DNA of 64,000 nucleotides from JAENVU01 sp963756815 (GCA_963756815.1 CAVWPR010000008.1:124001-188000); one strand, 5' to 3'; positions 15,211 to 25,784 are shown, counted from the stretch's first letter. Program-made: numbers and translations. Notes: generated by a model from the letters alone, not told the origin.

Positions 15211-16880
15211 CTCGGCGGACCCTGGCCCGGCGGGAACCGGTCGAAGCCGGTCACCGACGTCGTCGGGTCGAACACGTCGGGCGCGGTCCGGGGCCAGTTG
15301 TCGGGCAGATACCGGCGGCCTCGTGTCGAGAACTCCCAGAGGCCGCTGCCGTCGTTGCCGAGCTCGTCGATCCCCTTGGCCTGCGGGTTCCACCAGATCA
15401 CGGTGGCGTCGTCGGCCCCGAAGTAGTCGGTCGTGGGCCAGATGCCGTGGTGCCCCCACGAGAAGTGGATCTGGCTCGCCTGGGTCGGCGCCGACGGGAA
15501 CCGGAACAGGCCGTCGCGGAACGTCTGGGGCGTCAGGTCCGGGCCGGCCAGGTGGAGCGCGGTGTAGAAGATCAGCGGCGCCTGGATGAGGACCTTGTAC
15601 GTCTTGGCCACGGGCGGTGTGCCGGTCTGCCAGACGAGGATCTGCGAGTACTGGTCGATCCGCTGCGGCGTGGGCACGTAGAGCGACGTCACACCGAACG
15701 CGTGCTTCCACTGCTGTTGGTCGTAGGTCCGCCCGAACAGCGACGTGTCGCTGTAGGCGGCACCGAGCACGACCCACTCCGGGAAGTACCGCTGCGCGGT
15801 GGCCTCCTTCGTGAGGTAGCCGGGCGTCAGGGGATCGCCGGCGAACAGGACCGTCGTGACGTGCGCGGCCTTCAGCTTCGCGATCGTGTTGCGGGCGTTC
15901 TCCTGGCTCTTCGCGATGTCGAGCTCGTAGGGCGCGTCGGCGGCGAGGGTGACGCCCTGCCCCTTCAGCAGACGGACGAATTGCTTCCCCGCCTGCTGGA
16001 ATCCGGCGAAGGACTCGTCGAAGCGCACGAGACCGAACACGCGCGTCTTCTTCGCGAGCGCGGCGTCACCGGCGTACTGCGCCGGCCGGTCGGCCAGCTG
16101 GCGCGCCACGAAGTTGGCCCAGTGCGTCGCCGACTGGTCGACGGCCGGGAGCGTCAGCCAGATGTCGGGCGCTCTTCGGTCGACGAACGACTGCGACGAC
16201 GCGAGCATGCAGTCGCCGAGGCACAGCACCCCGCGCGCCGCGAGCTCCTGCGCGTACGCCTCCGTCTGTCCCGGTCCGCCGAACGACGCGAACGCCTTGA
16301 CCTCGGTCGCGACCTTGATGGCGTCGGCGCGTGCGGCGGCATCGTCGTCGGGTGCGCCGCTCGCCTTCACGACGACCAACTTCACCTTGCGGCCGTAGGT
16401 CTCGTAGTGCGACTCGAAGAAGTCGATGTACTGCCGGACCGTCGCCGCCTCCGCCGCGAGCGACTCGTCCGAGCCGCTGCGCGCCAGTGCCGCCTCCTGC
16501 AGGATGTCGGGCTGGGCCTGGTACAGCGCGACCGTGATCTCGGTCGCGGTCACGCCGGGTGCGGTCGCACCGCCGTTGTCACCGTGGAACGGCTGCACGC
16601 ACGGCGGTGCGTACGTGAGCGGCACCGCGACCGTGCCCCGCTCGACGTCGCACTTCGGACCCCAGTCGACGGAGTTCCGGTTGCCGGCGCTCAGCGTGAC
16701 CGGACCCTTGCCGGCGCCGGCGCCGGTGCTGGGAGTGGTGGCCTTCTTGCTGCCACCCCCACCGCCGGCGAGGTTGACGGCCGCGATCACCACCGCGATC
16801 ACGACGATCCCGGCGACGAACGGGAGGTACCGCCGCAGCGCGCGACCGGAGGACTTCGGGGTCCGAGGCGTGGGTTCCAC
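15189..16880 (-). CDS. ABC transporter substrate-binding protein (branched-chain amino acid type), paralogue 1
   Basis: This 563-residue extracellular binding protein is held by an N-terminal membrane anchor (FVAGIVVIAVVIAAVNLAG, about residues 20-40) and a Gly/Ser/Thr linker. The body has the Peripla_BP_6-like HGDNGGATAPGVTATEITVA, FGGPGQTEAYAQELAARGV, KLKAAHVTTVLFAGDPLTPG and EATAQRYFPEWVV. It is clearly paralogous to the gene just upstream (17018-18740). The GTG at 16880 follows TACCCT by 7 bases, so it may also be transcribed on its own as a leaderless message. It is the last gene of the leftward transport operon. The ligand is unknown. Confidence 0.85.
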   Translation of the reverse strand: MEPTPRTPKSSGRALRRYLPFVAGIVVIAVVIAAVNLAGGGGGSKKATTPSTGAGAGKGPVTLSAGNRNSVDWGPKCDVERGTVAVPLTYAPPCVQPFHGDNGGATAPGVTATEITVALYQAQPDILQEAALARSGSDESLAAEAATVRQYIDFFESHYETYGRKVKLVVVKASGAPDDDAAARADAIKVATEVKAFASFGGPGQTEAYAQELAARGVLCLGDCMLASSQSFVDRRAPDIWLTLPAVDQSATHWANFVARQLADRPAQYAGDAALAKKTRVFGLVRFDESFAGFQQAGKQFVRLLKGQGVTLAADAPYELDIAKSQENARNTIAKLKAAHVTTVLFAGDPLTPGYLTKEATAQRYFPEWVVLGAAYSDTSLFGRTYDQQQWKHAFGVTSLYVPTPQRIDQYSQILVWQTGTPPVAKTYKVLIQAPLIFYTALHLAGPDLTPQTFRDGLFRFPSAPTQASQIHFSWGHHGIWPTTDYFGADDATVIWWNPQAKGIDELGNDGSGLWEFSTRGRRYLPDNWPRTAPDVFDPTTSVTGFDRFPPGQGPPSYPSPAR

Positions 16881-16887
16881 CGTTCGG

Positions 16888-16893
16888 AGGGTA
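16888..16893 (-). promoter_or_regulatory. leaderless-type -10 before binding-protein paralogue 1
   Basis: TACCCT on the minus strand ends 7 bases before the GTG at 16880. No Shine-Dalgarno is seen. It would allow this paralogue to be expressed separately from the operon. Confidence 0.35.
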
Positions 16894-17017
16894 GCGGCGC
16901 GCCCTCCCGGCACCGGGGCACCGTCGGTTCGGCTCGTCCGCTCGGGATCGGCGGCCGGAGCGGGCGTCGGGACGCTCCCGAGCGTGTGACTCCGCTCCGC
17001 TCCGGCCACCGGACCGG

Positions 17018-18740
17018 CTACTTCGCCGGTGACGGGTACTGCGGCGGCTGGTACTGCTTCGGCACCGTGGTGAAGATCGTGATCGACTTCGACGGGTCGA
17101 ACAGGCCCGGGTCCGTGGACGGGATGTCGTTCAGGGTCCACCGCTTCCCCATCGCGGTGTACTCGTAGAGACCGTCGCCGACCGCCCCGATCTCGTTCTC
17201 ACCGTCGGGCCTTCGGGTTCCACCAGATCAGGCCGGTGTCGTCGCTGCCGCCGACGTCGATGCCGGGCCAGAGTCCGTGCTTGCCGCGCGAGGTCTTCGG
17301 CGACAGCGGCGTGCCGCCCTGGACGGGCGCGTTGTAGAGCGCGGCCTTGAACGTGTCGGGCGTGAGCTTCGGGCCCGCCATGTTGATGCCGTTCATCGTC
17401 TGGGCGAGGTCGGCGAGGATCACGCCGTAGGTGTTGTTCGGCGGCTTCACACCGTTGAACCACTGGTACATCGTGTACGCCGGGTTCGCGTCCTGGTTGG
17501 ACCGAGCGCCGGTGAGCGCGAGGCCGAACGCGTGCTGCCACTGCTGCTGGTCGTACGTACGGCCGAACACGGCGATGTCGACGAGCACGTTGGAGCCGAT
17601 CACCCATTCCGGGAAGTAGTTCTGCGCGGTGGCCTCCTTGGTGAGGTCACCCGGCGTCAGCGGGTCGCCCGTGTAGACGACCGTGGTCACGCCCGCGTTC
17701 TTCAGCTTGGCGATCATCGTGCGGGCGTTCTCCTGCCCGCGCGCGAGGTCGAGCTGGAACGGCAGGTCGGCCGCGATCTTCACGCCGCCCGCGGTGAGCG
17801 CGCCCTTCAGGGCCGCGAACGCCGCCTTCTGCTGGCCGTCGATGGTGTCGTAGTGGGTGATGCCGAAGACGCGGGTCTTGTTCTTCACCGCGTCCCCGCC
17901 GTAGACCGCCTTCTTGCCCAAGAGCTGGGTGGTCACGAACTTCGCGGTCATCAGGCCGGCCTGCTCGGGCGTCGGGCCGACGCCGTAGAGGTACTGCGAG
18001 TTCTCCTCGACGGTCTTCTGGGGCACCGCCAGCGAGCAGTTGCCCACGCACATCACGTGGCGGGCGGCCAGCTCGTTGGTCCAGACCGGGGTCTGGGTCG
18101 GGCCCGACATCACCGCGAACGGGTGCATGTCGGCGATCGCGTCGGCGTCGGCCTTGGCCGTGACCTCGTCGGCGGGACCGCCGGTGCCGGGGAAGTACAC
18201 GACGTCGAGCTTGCGGCCGTAGAAGTTGTAGTACTTCTGGTAGAGCTTGAAGTAGCCGTCGTACGTCTCCCGCGCGCTCGCGTTGTCGACGTCGGCGCCG
18301 GATCCGCGCACCGTCGCCGCCTGGAGCGGGTTCTTCGCGGGATCGCCCTGGTACACGACGATCTTGATCGAGTCGCCGGTCACGCCGTCGGCGGTCGCCC
18401 CACCGTTGTCACCGCTGAACGGCTTCGCGCACGGCGCCGCGTACGTGTAGGGGATCTTCACCGTGCCGAGGTCGGTGTTGCAGTTCGGGCCCCAGTTGAT
18501 GGAGTCCTTGTTCGCGGCGGAGAAGATCGGCCACGGCTGCTTCGGGATGCCGGCGCTCGACGTGGTGCCGCTGCCGGTGCCGGTCGTGACGTCGGCCTTG
18601 TTGTCGCCACCGCCGCTGCTCGAGACCGCGACGACGATCGCGATGACCGCGACGATCGCCACGATCACGATCAACGGCCCGTAGCGCCGCGCGGCACTGG
18701 GCCGGTTGCCTCCACCGGAGCGGCCTTGCGTCGGTTCCAT
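17018..18740 (-). CDS. ABC transporter substrate-binding protein, paralogue 2 (frameshifted near its end)
   Basis: About 573 residues with the same layout as its neighbour: a membrane anchor (IVIVAIVAVIAIVVAV), a Ser/Gly/Thr linker and then a binding fold. Shared blocks with paralogue 1 include FSGDNGGATADGVTGDSIKI, ENARTMIAKLKNAGVTTVVY and GDPLTPGDLTKEATAQNYFP. The ATG at 18740 has GGGGGA six bases upstream; an ATG at 18746 overlaps the upstream stop. The frame slips +1 at about 17207 (CCC run) after WWNPKA and continues DGENEIGAVGDGLYEYTAMG to the TAG at 17018. It is coupled to the transporter fusion and probably feeds the LivH-LivM permease. Confidence 0.85.
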
Positions 18741-18742
18741 GG

Positions 18743-21700
18743 TCATTCCCCCTGGGTCCGGTCGCCCGATCGGGCGATCGCAGCTTGGTCCTCACCGAGG
18801 TATGAAGCGACCACGTGCGGGTCGTTCACCACCTCGTTCGGCGTTCCGGACGCGATCACGCGTCCGAGGTCCATCGCGATCATCCGGTCCGAGACCGACG
18901 ACAGCAACGGCAGGTCGTGTTCGATCACCATGAGGCTCGCGCCCAGCTGATCGCGGATCTTCACCATCAGCGGGCCGAGCGCCTCGGCCTCGCGCTGGGC
19001 GATCCCGCTCGACGGCTCGTCGAGGAGGAGCACCGTCGGCTGGTGCGCGAGCACGCACGCCAGGTCGACGATCCGGCGGCTGCCGGTGGACAGCTCGTGC
19101 GTGAACTTGTCGCGGAAGGCCCCGAGCGCCATGAACTCGATGAGCTCCTCGACGCGGTTGGCGACCTCGGCCTCGGAGTCGATGACGGCGGGGAGGTACA
19201 GGGCGGCGGCGATCGGGTCCTTCACCGCGACGCTGCACTCGAGCGCCACCGCGATGGTCTCCCGGACCGTCAGCGCGGGGAAGAGTCGACCGTCCTGGAA
19301 CGACCGCCCGAGCCCGAGACGGGCGCGTACCTGTGGCGGCTCGCTGGTGAGGTCGTAGATCTCGCCGTCGTTCGCCGCCATCAGCACGCGGCCCTGGTCG
19401 GTCTCGAGGAAGCCGGAGATCGCGTCGAAGAGGGAGGTCTTGCCCGCGCCGTTCGGTCCGATGAAGCCGACGATCTCGCCCGCCTTCACCGTGAGCGACA
19501 CGTCGTCGAGCGCGGTCACCCCGCCGTAGCGCTTCGACATCCCGCGGACCTCGAGGCGGTCGGCGACCTCGGCGTCGCCATTGGCGGACGGGCGCGGGAC
19601 GGCCGGCGCGTGGGCCACCGTCGCCGCCCGCACGGATCCCGACGCCGACTCCTTGGTGGCGGCGCCCTCGAGGAACACCGATCGCAGCACGTCGGGGCGC
19701 TCGAGCAGCTCGGCGGTCGGCCCGTGGAACCGGATCTCGCCCTTCTCCATGAAGTACGCCGTCTCCGCGACGGTGAGCGCGACGTTCACCGACTGCTCGA
19801 CGAGGATGATGGTCGTCCCGGCGTCTCGGAGCTCGCGCACGATGCCGAGGAGCTGGCCCACGACCGACGGTGCCAGCCCGAGCGAGAGCTCGTCGATCAT
19901 GAGCAGGCGCGGCTTCTCGATGAAGGCCATGCCGAGCGTGAGCATCTGCTGCTGGCCGCCGGAGAGGTTTCCCGCCGACTGGTCCATTCGCTCCCGCAGG
20001 ATCGGGAAGAGCTCGAGGACGTGCTCGGTCGCGGCGGCGACGTGGGCCTTGTCCTTGCGGTGGAGCCAGCCCGCGAGCGTGAGGTTCTCGCGCACGGTGA
20101 GCCCGGGGAACACGCCCTGACCACCGGGCACCATCGTCACGCCCCGCCCTGCGGTCTCGTTCGGCGGCGTGTAGGTCATGTCACGCCCGTCGAAGATGAT
20201 CGCGCCGTCGCTCGGCTCCACGATGCCGGCGATCGCCTTGAGCAGGGTCGACTTCCCGGCGCCGTTGGTGCCGAGCAGCGCCACGATCTCGCCCTCGTCG
20301 ACCTCGAAGTCGACGTCGAACAGCACCTGCACGTTGCCGTAGGCCACGCTCACGCCCTGGCAGAGGAGCAGCTTCACGCGGCCCTGGCGGCGCTCGTACA
20401 GGACGTTGGACTGCGCCGCGGCCTGGCTCCAGACCCGCCGGATGTCGCGGTCGATCTCGATGCCGGAGCTCGCGATCAGCGCCGCGCCGATGAGGAAGAT
20501 CGGGACGTTGAGCAGGATCGCCCAGCGCAGGCCGATCGAGTCCGCGAGCGCGCCGATGATCCCGTAGAGCACCAGGCCCGGCAGGATCCAGATGGACGCG
20601 GCGGCGTAGCCGAACGACCGCACCTTGGGCGGGATCGTGAGCGAGAGCGCCACGAACACGACCGGCGTGATGAGCACCGCGCCCGCCACGAGGATCGCGT
20701 TCAGCGCGATCGACAACGGGAGCCACGGGCTCAACGCGAAGCCGGCCCAGGCCGCCGCGACCACGAGGCTCACGCCGGCGACGAAGCGGGGGATGAGCGA
20801 CGCGCCACGCTTCAGGAGCCGCGTCGCGATCGGCGCGCCGAGCAGCAGGCCGACCAGCTGCGCCGGCGCCAGGGCTGCGCTCAGGTACCCGCGGTCGGCG
20901 GTGCCGATGTGGAACACCTTGGCGTAGTAGAGGCTCCCGATCGCGTCGAGGCCGATGAACGCGGTCGCGATGAACGGCAACGCGTAGAAGATGCGACGCA
21001 GCGTGCCGACGTTCCACACGATCCGCCAGGACTCGGCGAACGACGGCGGCACGTCCTCGGTCGCGATCGCGTCCTCCGACGCGCCCATCGCCGCGCGCTC
21101 GTAGTGGCCGCGCACCGGCTCGCGCAGCCGCAGCGCGAGCAGCACCATGATCGCGGTCGGGATCGTGAACACGATGAACGGCACCCGCCAGCCGAACGCG
21201 GCGGCGAGCGGACCCGCGATGAGGGGGCCGATCAGGGCGCCGAAGGCGAGCGCGGAGCGCTGGAACGAGAACGCGTTGTTGCGGGCCTCGAACGGGTAGT
21301 AGTCGGAGAGGAGCGAGTTGTGCGTCGGGGCGTTGGCACCTTCGCCGAGCTGGGATCCGGCGCGAGCGATGAACATCACCCACGTGGTGGTCGCGAGTCC
21401 GGTGAGCAGGGAGAACGCACCCCAGAGGACCGCGCCGCCCACGGCGATCGGCACTCGCTTGATGCGGTCGGCGGCGAAGCCGATCGGCACCGCCAGCAGG
21501 ATCGCGGCGCCGGACGCCAGCGCGACGAGCACGAGCGCCGAGCCGGTGCTCAGGTGCAGGTCCTCGGCGATGTTCGGCAGGAGGACGGAGAACGCACGCT
21601 TGTCGAGCTGGTCGACGAGCGTGAGGCCGAAGAGGACCAGGAGCGGGTAGAGCGGAGCACCACCGCCGAGGGCCTGCCGCCAGCGCTGGATCCGCCCGGG

Positions 21701-21755
21701 CCGGTGCTTCCGCCGGGGGCGGCGCGGGGGCCGGCGGCGTCGCGGTCGCCGTCAT
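18743..21755 (-). CDS. MFS domain fused to two ABC ATPases (MFS-LivF-LivG), frameshifted near start
   Basis: About 1003 residues. An MFS-like membrane domain (about 1-440; FGLTLVDQLDKRAFSVLLP, multiple helices) precedes a LivF-type ATPase (about 455-690) and a LivG-type ATPase (about 725-1000). NBD1 has GTNGAGKST, LSGGQQQ, LLMIDE and VEQS. NBD2 has GPNGAGKTS, a weakened signature LSTGSRRIVDLA, LLLDEPSSG and EHD. The frame slips +1 at about 21696 (GGG run), between the Pro/Ala-rich N-terminus and RIQRWRQALGGG. The ATG overlaps the stop of the permease gene. It energises the permease encoded upstream; what the MFS part carries or does is unknown. Confidence 0.87.
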
Positions 21756-23953
21756 CGGCCCGGCCCTTCGACGCCGGCGGTGCTCGTCGCGTCCGCGTCG
21801 GGCACGTGCGTCCGCGGCGTCTCGCCGCCGTCCTCGTACCGCTCGGGCTCCGTGCCGTGATCGGCGTCCGGCAACGGCAGCGGCTCCGGCTCGGGGTGCT
21901 CGACTCGCTCGTCGCGCAGGAGGCTCGGCACCACGATGCCCCGGCGGTCCGCGACCCAGCGCAGGTACGCATCCCGCACCAGCACCGCCATCCCGCCCAG
22001 GCCGCCCGGGTAGATCCACAGGATGAGCAGCACGCCCGCACCGGTCGCGACGAGCTGCCAGTTGCCGTTGAGGAAATACTGGGAGCCGCGCACGTAGACC
22101 GAACCGAGGACCGCGCCGGGCAACGAGCCGAGGCCGCCGATGACGACGGTCGAGAAGGTCTTGAGGCTCTCGGTCGGCGCGAAGACCGTCGAACCGAGCC
22201 CGTTCTGCTCGTGGACGAAGAGCACGCCGGCGACGGCCGCCATGAACCCCGAGATCGCGAACGCCGAGACCGTCGTCCGCACGACGTTGATGCCGTAGGC
22301 CTGCGCGGCGTTCTCGTTCTCGCGCAGCGCGATGAGGGCGCGACCGGTGCGGCTCCGGCGGATCCCGCGCGCGGCGAGCAGCATGAGGACGAGCACCACG
22401 ATGCTGAAGTAGTAGAAGCGCGTCTCGGTGTTGATGTCGATCACGCCGAACAGCGCGGGCCGCTCGATGCGCGACACCGGCAGCCAGCCACCGAAGAACT
22501 CCTGATTCAGCAGCCAGGTCTGCGTCACCAGCGCGAACGCCAGCGTGATCACCGCGAGCGTGAGGCCGCGGCGGCGGATCGCGGGGTATCCGATGATCAC
22601 GGCGACGACCGCGCCCACCAGGCCGGCGACGAGCATCGCGAGGGAGATGTCCCAGCCGTGGCGCGAGGTGAGCGCGCCGCCGACTGCACCTCCGATCCCC
22701 ATGAACGCGACCTGCCCGAGGCTCACCTGGCCCGCCCACCCGGTGAGCACCACGAGGGACACGGCCACGATCGAGAAGATCACGACGACCGTCGCGAGGC
22801 TGAGCCGCGACTCCGAGAAGAACGTCGGGACCAGCAGGACGAACGCGAGGATGACGGCGCCGATCCCCAGGAAGAAGAAGCGGACCTCCGGGAGCCGCGC
22901 CAGCTCCGCAGGGACCGGGCGGACCTCGTCGACGCTCTGCCAGTTGCTCACCTCGCCGGCGCGGGTCTGGGTGGGCCGGCGGACGAAGAGCAACGCGATG
23001 AGGACGATGGCGAAGATCATCACGTCGTTGAACGCGGGTCGGTTGCCGGGCTGGAACGTGTTCGCCTGGTCGAGGATGCCGATGGCGATCGACGCGCAGG
23101 CGATGGTGGGGAAGCGCTCGAAGCGGCCGATCACCGCCGCGCCGATGGCCTGGATGAGGAACAGGGGACCGAGCGGACTGCCGAGGGGGAGCCCCACGGC
23201 ACCGGTGCGCAGGAACAGCGCGAGGAACGCGAGGAGCGACGCGATCGTCCAGACGATCGTCTGCACCCGCCCGACGGGGATGCCGAGCATCGCGGCACGG
23301 TCGCCCCGCTCGGCCGCGGCGCGTACGGCCATCCCCGTCTGCGATCGGGTCAGGAACAGCGCGAGCGCGATCAGCGTGAGCGGCACCGCGACCATGGTCA
23401 CGATGTCGTTCGCGTTGAAGATGATGCCGCCGAACTCCCAGTTCACGGTGAACGGCGGGCTCAGACGGTCGCCGAGCCCGGCGAGGGCGTCGCCGTTGAT
23501 CCAGTTCGGGATCGCGAGCGCGAGCACCAGGAACAGCTGGGAGAGACCGATCGTGGCGACCGTGAGGATCAGACGCGGCGCCTTGCGGAACCGCCGGATC
23601 ACGACGAGCTCGGTGAGCGCACCCACGACGACGGCGCCGGCGATGCCGATCCCGAGCCCGAGCCAATAGTTCCAACCGAAGCCCAGGACGAGCATCACCA
23701 CGAGGGTGATCGGTGCGACGCCCATGTCCGCGGCGGCGAAGTTGATGATCCGGTTCGAGCGGTAGACCAGCGCGATGCCGAGCGCGATGAGTGCGATCCG
23801 TCCGCCACTCAGCGCACCGTTGAGGATCACGCCGAGTGTCGCGGGGTACGGCCACACGAGCACCGCGAACGCGACGATGCCGATCGGGATCAGCCAGGAG
23901 AGGACGCGCCGGACGGTTGCGTCCGGCACGAGGCGGAGCGCGAGCGCGTTCAC
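21752..23953 (-). CDS. fused LivH-LivM branched-chain-type ABC permease
   Basis: This 733-residue membrane protein combines both permease subunits normally made separately. The LivH half (about 1-310) has GGRIALIALGIALVYRSNRI, FAAADMGVAPITL and RTGAVGLPLGSPLGPL. The LivM half (about 345-650) has LTGWAGQVSLGQVAFMGIGG, RTGRALIALRENENAAQAYG and VVIGGLGSLPGAVLGSVYV. A charged Pro/Glu tail follows. The GTG at 23953 is chosen because the sequence upstream is a repeat with no coding character. It is the first gene of the operon that continues with the ATPase fusion and two binding proteins. The substrate class is probably amino acids, amides or small acids. Confidence 0.9.
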   Translation of the reverse strand: MNALALRLVPDATVRRVLSWLIPIGIVAFAVLVWPYPATLGVILNGALSGGRIALIALGIALVYRSNRIINFAAADMGVAPITLVVMLVLGFGWNYWLGLGIGIAGAVVVGALTELVVIRRFRKAPRLILTVATIGLSQLFLVLALAIPNWINGDALAGLGDRLSPPFTVNWEFGGIIFNANDIVTMVAVPLTLIALALFLTRSQTGMAVRAAAERGDRAAMLGIPVGRVQTIVWTIASLLAFLALFLRTGAVGLPLGSPLGPLFLIQAIGAAVIGRFERFPTIACASIAIGILDQANTFQPGNRPAFNDVMIFAIVLIALLFVRRPTQTRAGEVSNWQSVDEVRPVPAELARLPEVRFFFLGIGAVILAFVLLVPTFFSESRLSLATVVVIFSIVAVSLVVLTGWAGQVSLGQVAFMGIGGAVGGALTSRHGWDISLAMLVAGLVGAVVAVIIGYPAIRRRGLTLAVITLAFALVTQTWLLNQEFFGGWLPVSRIERPALFGVIDINTETRFYYFSIVVLVLMLLAARGIRRSRTGRALIALRENENAAQAYGINVVRTTVSAFAISGFMAAVAGVLFVHEQNGLGSTVFAPTESLKTFSTVVIGGLGSLPGAVLGSVYVRGSQYFLNGNWQLVATGAGVLLILWIYPGGLGGMAVLVRDAYLRWVADRRGIVVPSLLRDERVEHPEPEPLPLPDADHGTEPERYEDGGETPRTHVPDADATSTAGVEGPGR

Positions 23954-23960
23954 GTCTGTT

Positions 23961-24141
23961 CCGCTCTCGCTGCCTGCGGCGCAGGCCGCTCGGGCCCCGC
24001 TCCGCCCGTGTCGCGTCGGGTGGGTGAGGCGTGGGGCGTCGCTTCGGCGTTCCGCTCTCGCGCCTGCGGCGCAGGCCGCTCGGGCCCCGCTCCGCCCGTG
24101 TCGCGTCGGGTGGGTGAGGCGTGGGGCGTCGCTTCGGCGCT
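23961..24141. repeat. two copies of a 90-bp direct repeat, within a gene-free stretch 23954-24254
   Basis: Copies at about 23961-24050 and 24052-24141 differ by a one-base length change near the start and one base near the end. Blocks include CCGCTCTCG, GGGCCCCGCTCCGCCCGTG and GTGGGGCGTCGCTTCGGCG. A third, diverged copy lies at 46949-47019. It sits upstream of the permease start, so it is intergenic and not coding. I see nothing else in 23954-24254. Confidence 0.8.
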
Positions 24142-24254
24142 CCGCTCCCCGTTCAGTTCGGCGTGTTTCCCCCCGGAACACTGGCCCCCAACCTACGCAG
24201 CGCCGGGCCGGTGGCGGGCGCGGCTCGGGTCGGGTCGGCGCCGGTCTCCTCGGT

Positions 24255-25171
24255 TCACGCAGCGGTCCCCTCGATGAACGAGGCCACGACGGCCGCGAGC
24301 TCCGGGCCACGGTCCTCCTGGAGGAAGTGGCCGCCGCCCACGATGGTCGTGTGGGGTCGACCCGCTGCGCCGGGCACCTCCTCGCGGAACGGTCGGTCGG
24401 CGCCGGCCATGATCGGGTCGGAGTCCGAGAAGGCGCAGAGGAACGGACGGTCGAAGCGGCGCAGGGTCTCCCACGCGGTGCGGTTCGGCTCCGAGGCCGG
24501 ATCGTCGGGGCTCGTCGGGACGAGCAGCGGGAACTGGCGCGCGCCCTCCTTGTACGACTCGTCGGGGAACGGCGCGTCGTAGCCCGCGATCACGTCGTCG
24601 GACAGGTCGGTGGTGCACCCGCCGTTGATGATGCGGCCGGTGGTGAACTCCGGGACGTCGCTGTGAGAACTCCTGCCACGCGAGGAAGGCGTCGCCGGCC
24701 GGCCGGTCGCCGGTGGGCAGGAACGTGTTGGCCGCGACCACACGCCGGAACCGCTCCGGCATGGCGGCCACGAGGCGGAGCCCGATGAGGCCGCCCCAGT
24801 CCTGACACACGAGGGTGAGGCCGTCGAGGTCGTTGGTCGTCAGCCAGGCCGTCATCCAGTCGACGTGACGCTGGTACGTGTAGTCGGTGCGGGCCGCCGG
24901 CTTGTCGGATCGGCCGAACCCGACCAGGTCCGGCGCGACGCAACGGTGCCCGGCGTCGGTCAGGACCGGGATCATGTGACGGTAGAGGAAGCTCCACGAC
25001 GGTTCGCCGTGCATGAGCAGGACGGTCTCGGCGGCGCCGCCGGGACCCTCGTCCACGTGGTGGACCCGCACGGTCGCGTCGCGTGTCGGTCGCGACGTCG
25101 GTGTAGTGCGGCGCGAACGGGTAGCCGGGGAGATCGGCGAAGCGCGCGTCGGGGGTCCGCAGCACCTCCAT
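24255..25171 (-). CDS. haloalkane dehalogenase-like alpha/beta hydrolase (two frameshifts)
   Basis: About 304 residues. Haloalkane dehalogenases replace a halogen by hydroxyl through an Asp nucleophile. Motifs: HGEPSWSFLYRHM (oxyanion-hole Glu/Trp), the nucleophile Asp in CQDWGGLIGLR, an acid in FSDSDPIMAG and the catalytic His in GGGHFLQEDRGPELA. The HGEP-W and QDW pattern fits the HLD-I group. Two +1 slips occur, near 25090 (after HYTDVATD) and near 24662 (after AWQEFS). The ATG overlaps the TetR stop, so both are in one operon. The natural substrate may not be halogenated. Confidence 0.82.
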
Positions 25172-25770
25172 CAGCCCGCCTCCAGGAGCCGGGTGACGGA
25201 GTGCACGACCACCTCGCGTGCGGCGCCGACGGACAGTCCCTGGGCGCGCAGGCTGTCCCAGGCCTCGGCACCGAGCAGCAAGGTGATGGCGCTCAGCGTC
25301 GTGTCGTGGTCGGAGCGGCCGACGAGCTCGGCGCCGAAGAGGCGCTCGATGTCCTGGCGCCCGAGCACGCGTCCCTGGCTGAGGACGTCGGCGAGGGCGG
25401 GGGACTGCGGAGCCCACTGCTCCGCCGCGCGGCGGACCGCGCCGAACCCCTCGTGGATCTGGACCCGCTGGTCGGTCGAGGCCTCGACGCGCTCGGCGAG
25501 GTCGAGCGTCGCGTCGACCGGTTGCAGGAGGGACGCCATCTTCTCGAAGTGTCGGTCGGCGGCGGCTCGGAACAGGTCGTCGAGATCGTCGAAGTGGACG
25601 TACACGGAGCGGACCGAGATCCCGGCGGCGTCGGCGATCTCGCGGGCGGTCGGACGCACCTGCCCGTGGCTGACGAGGTCGAGCACGGCATCGACGACCG
25701 ACTCGCGCGTGCGCTGGGCCCGCGCCGATCGACCGTCGACTTCGATGCGGCCGGTCTGGGTGCTCGTCAT
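25171..25770 (-). CDS. TetR family transcriptional regulator
   Basis: This 199-residue regulator has an N-terminal HTH in TAREIADAAGISVRSVYVHF followed by DDLDDLFRAAADRHFE. The ligand-binding part is all-alpha and diverged. A perfect 25-bp palindrome lies 18 bases upstream of the start (25788-25812), with a TACGGT box between them, so autoregulation is likely. The stop overlaps the dehalogenase ATG. It probably derepresses the pair when the dehalogenase substrate is present. Confidence 0.92.
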   Translation of the reverse strand: MTSTQTGRIEVDGRSARAQRTRESVVDAVLDLVSHGQVRPTAREIADAAGISVRSVYVHFDDLDDLFRAAADRHFEKMASLLQPVDATLDLAERVEASTDQRVQIHEGFGAVRRAAEQWAPQSPALADVLSQGRVLGRQDIERLFGAELVGRSDHDTTLSAITLLLGAEAWDSLRAQGLSVGAAREVVVHSVTRLLEAG

Positions 25771-25778
25771 CGGGCGGC

Positions 25779-25784
25779 ACCGTA
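25779..25784 (-). promoter_or_regulatory. -10 of the TetR/dehalogenase operon
   Basis: TACGGT on the minus strand ends 8 bases before the ATG at 25770. The operator at 25788-25812 begins four bases upstream of it and would block polymerase. Confidence 0.4.

Noticed and set aside
13647..17168. A long plus-strand frame spanning three genes
   Set aside because: It has a low-complexity Arg/Val/Gly composition and no domain, and it lies antisense to two binding-protein genes with clear motifs.
18815..24277. An 1820-codon open frame on the plus strand opposite the transporter operon
   Set aside because: It is rich in Arg, Glu, Asp and His in patterns typical of antisense GC-rich coding DNA. The minus strand holds ABC and MFS motifs throughout.
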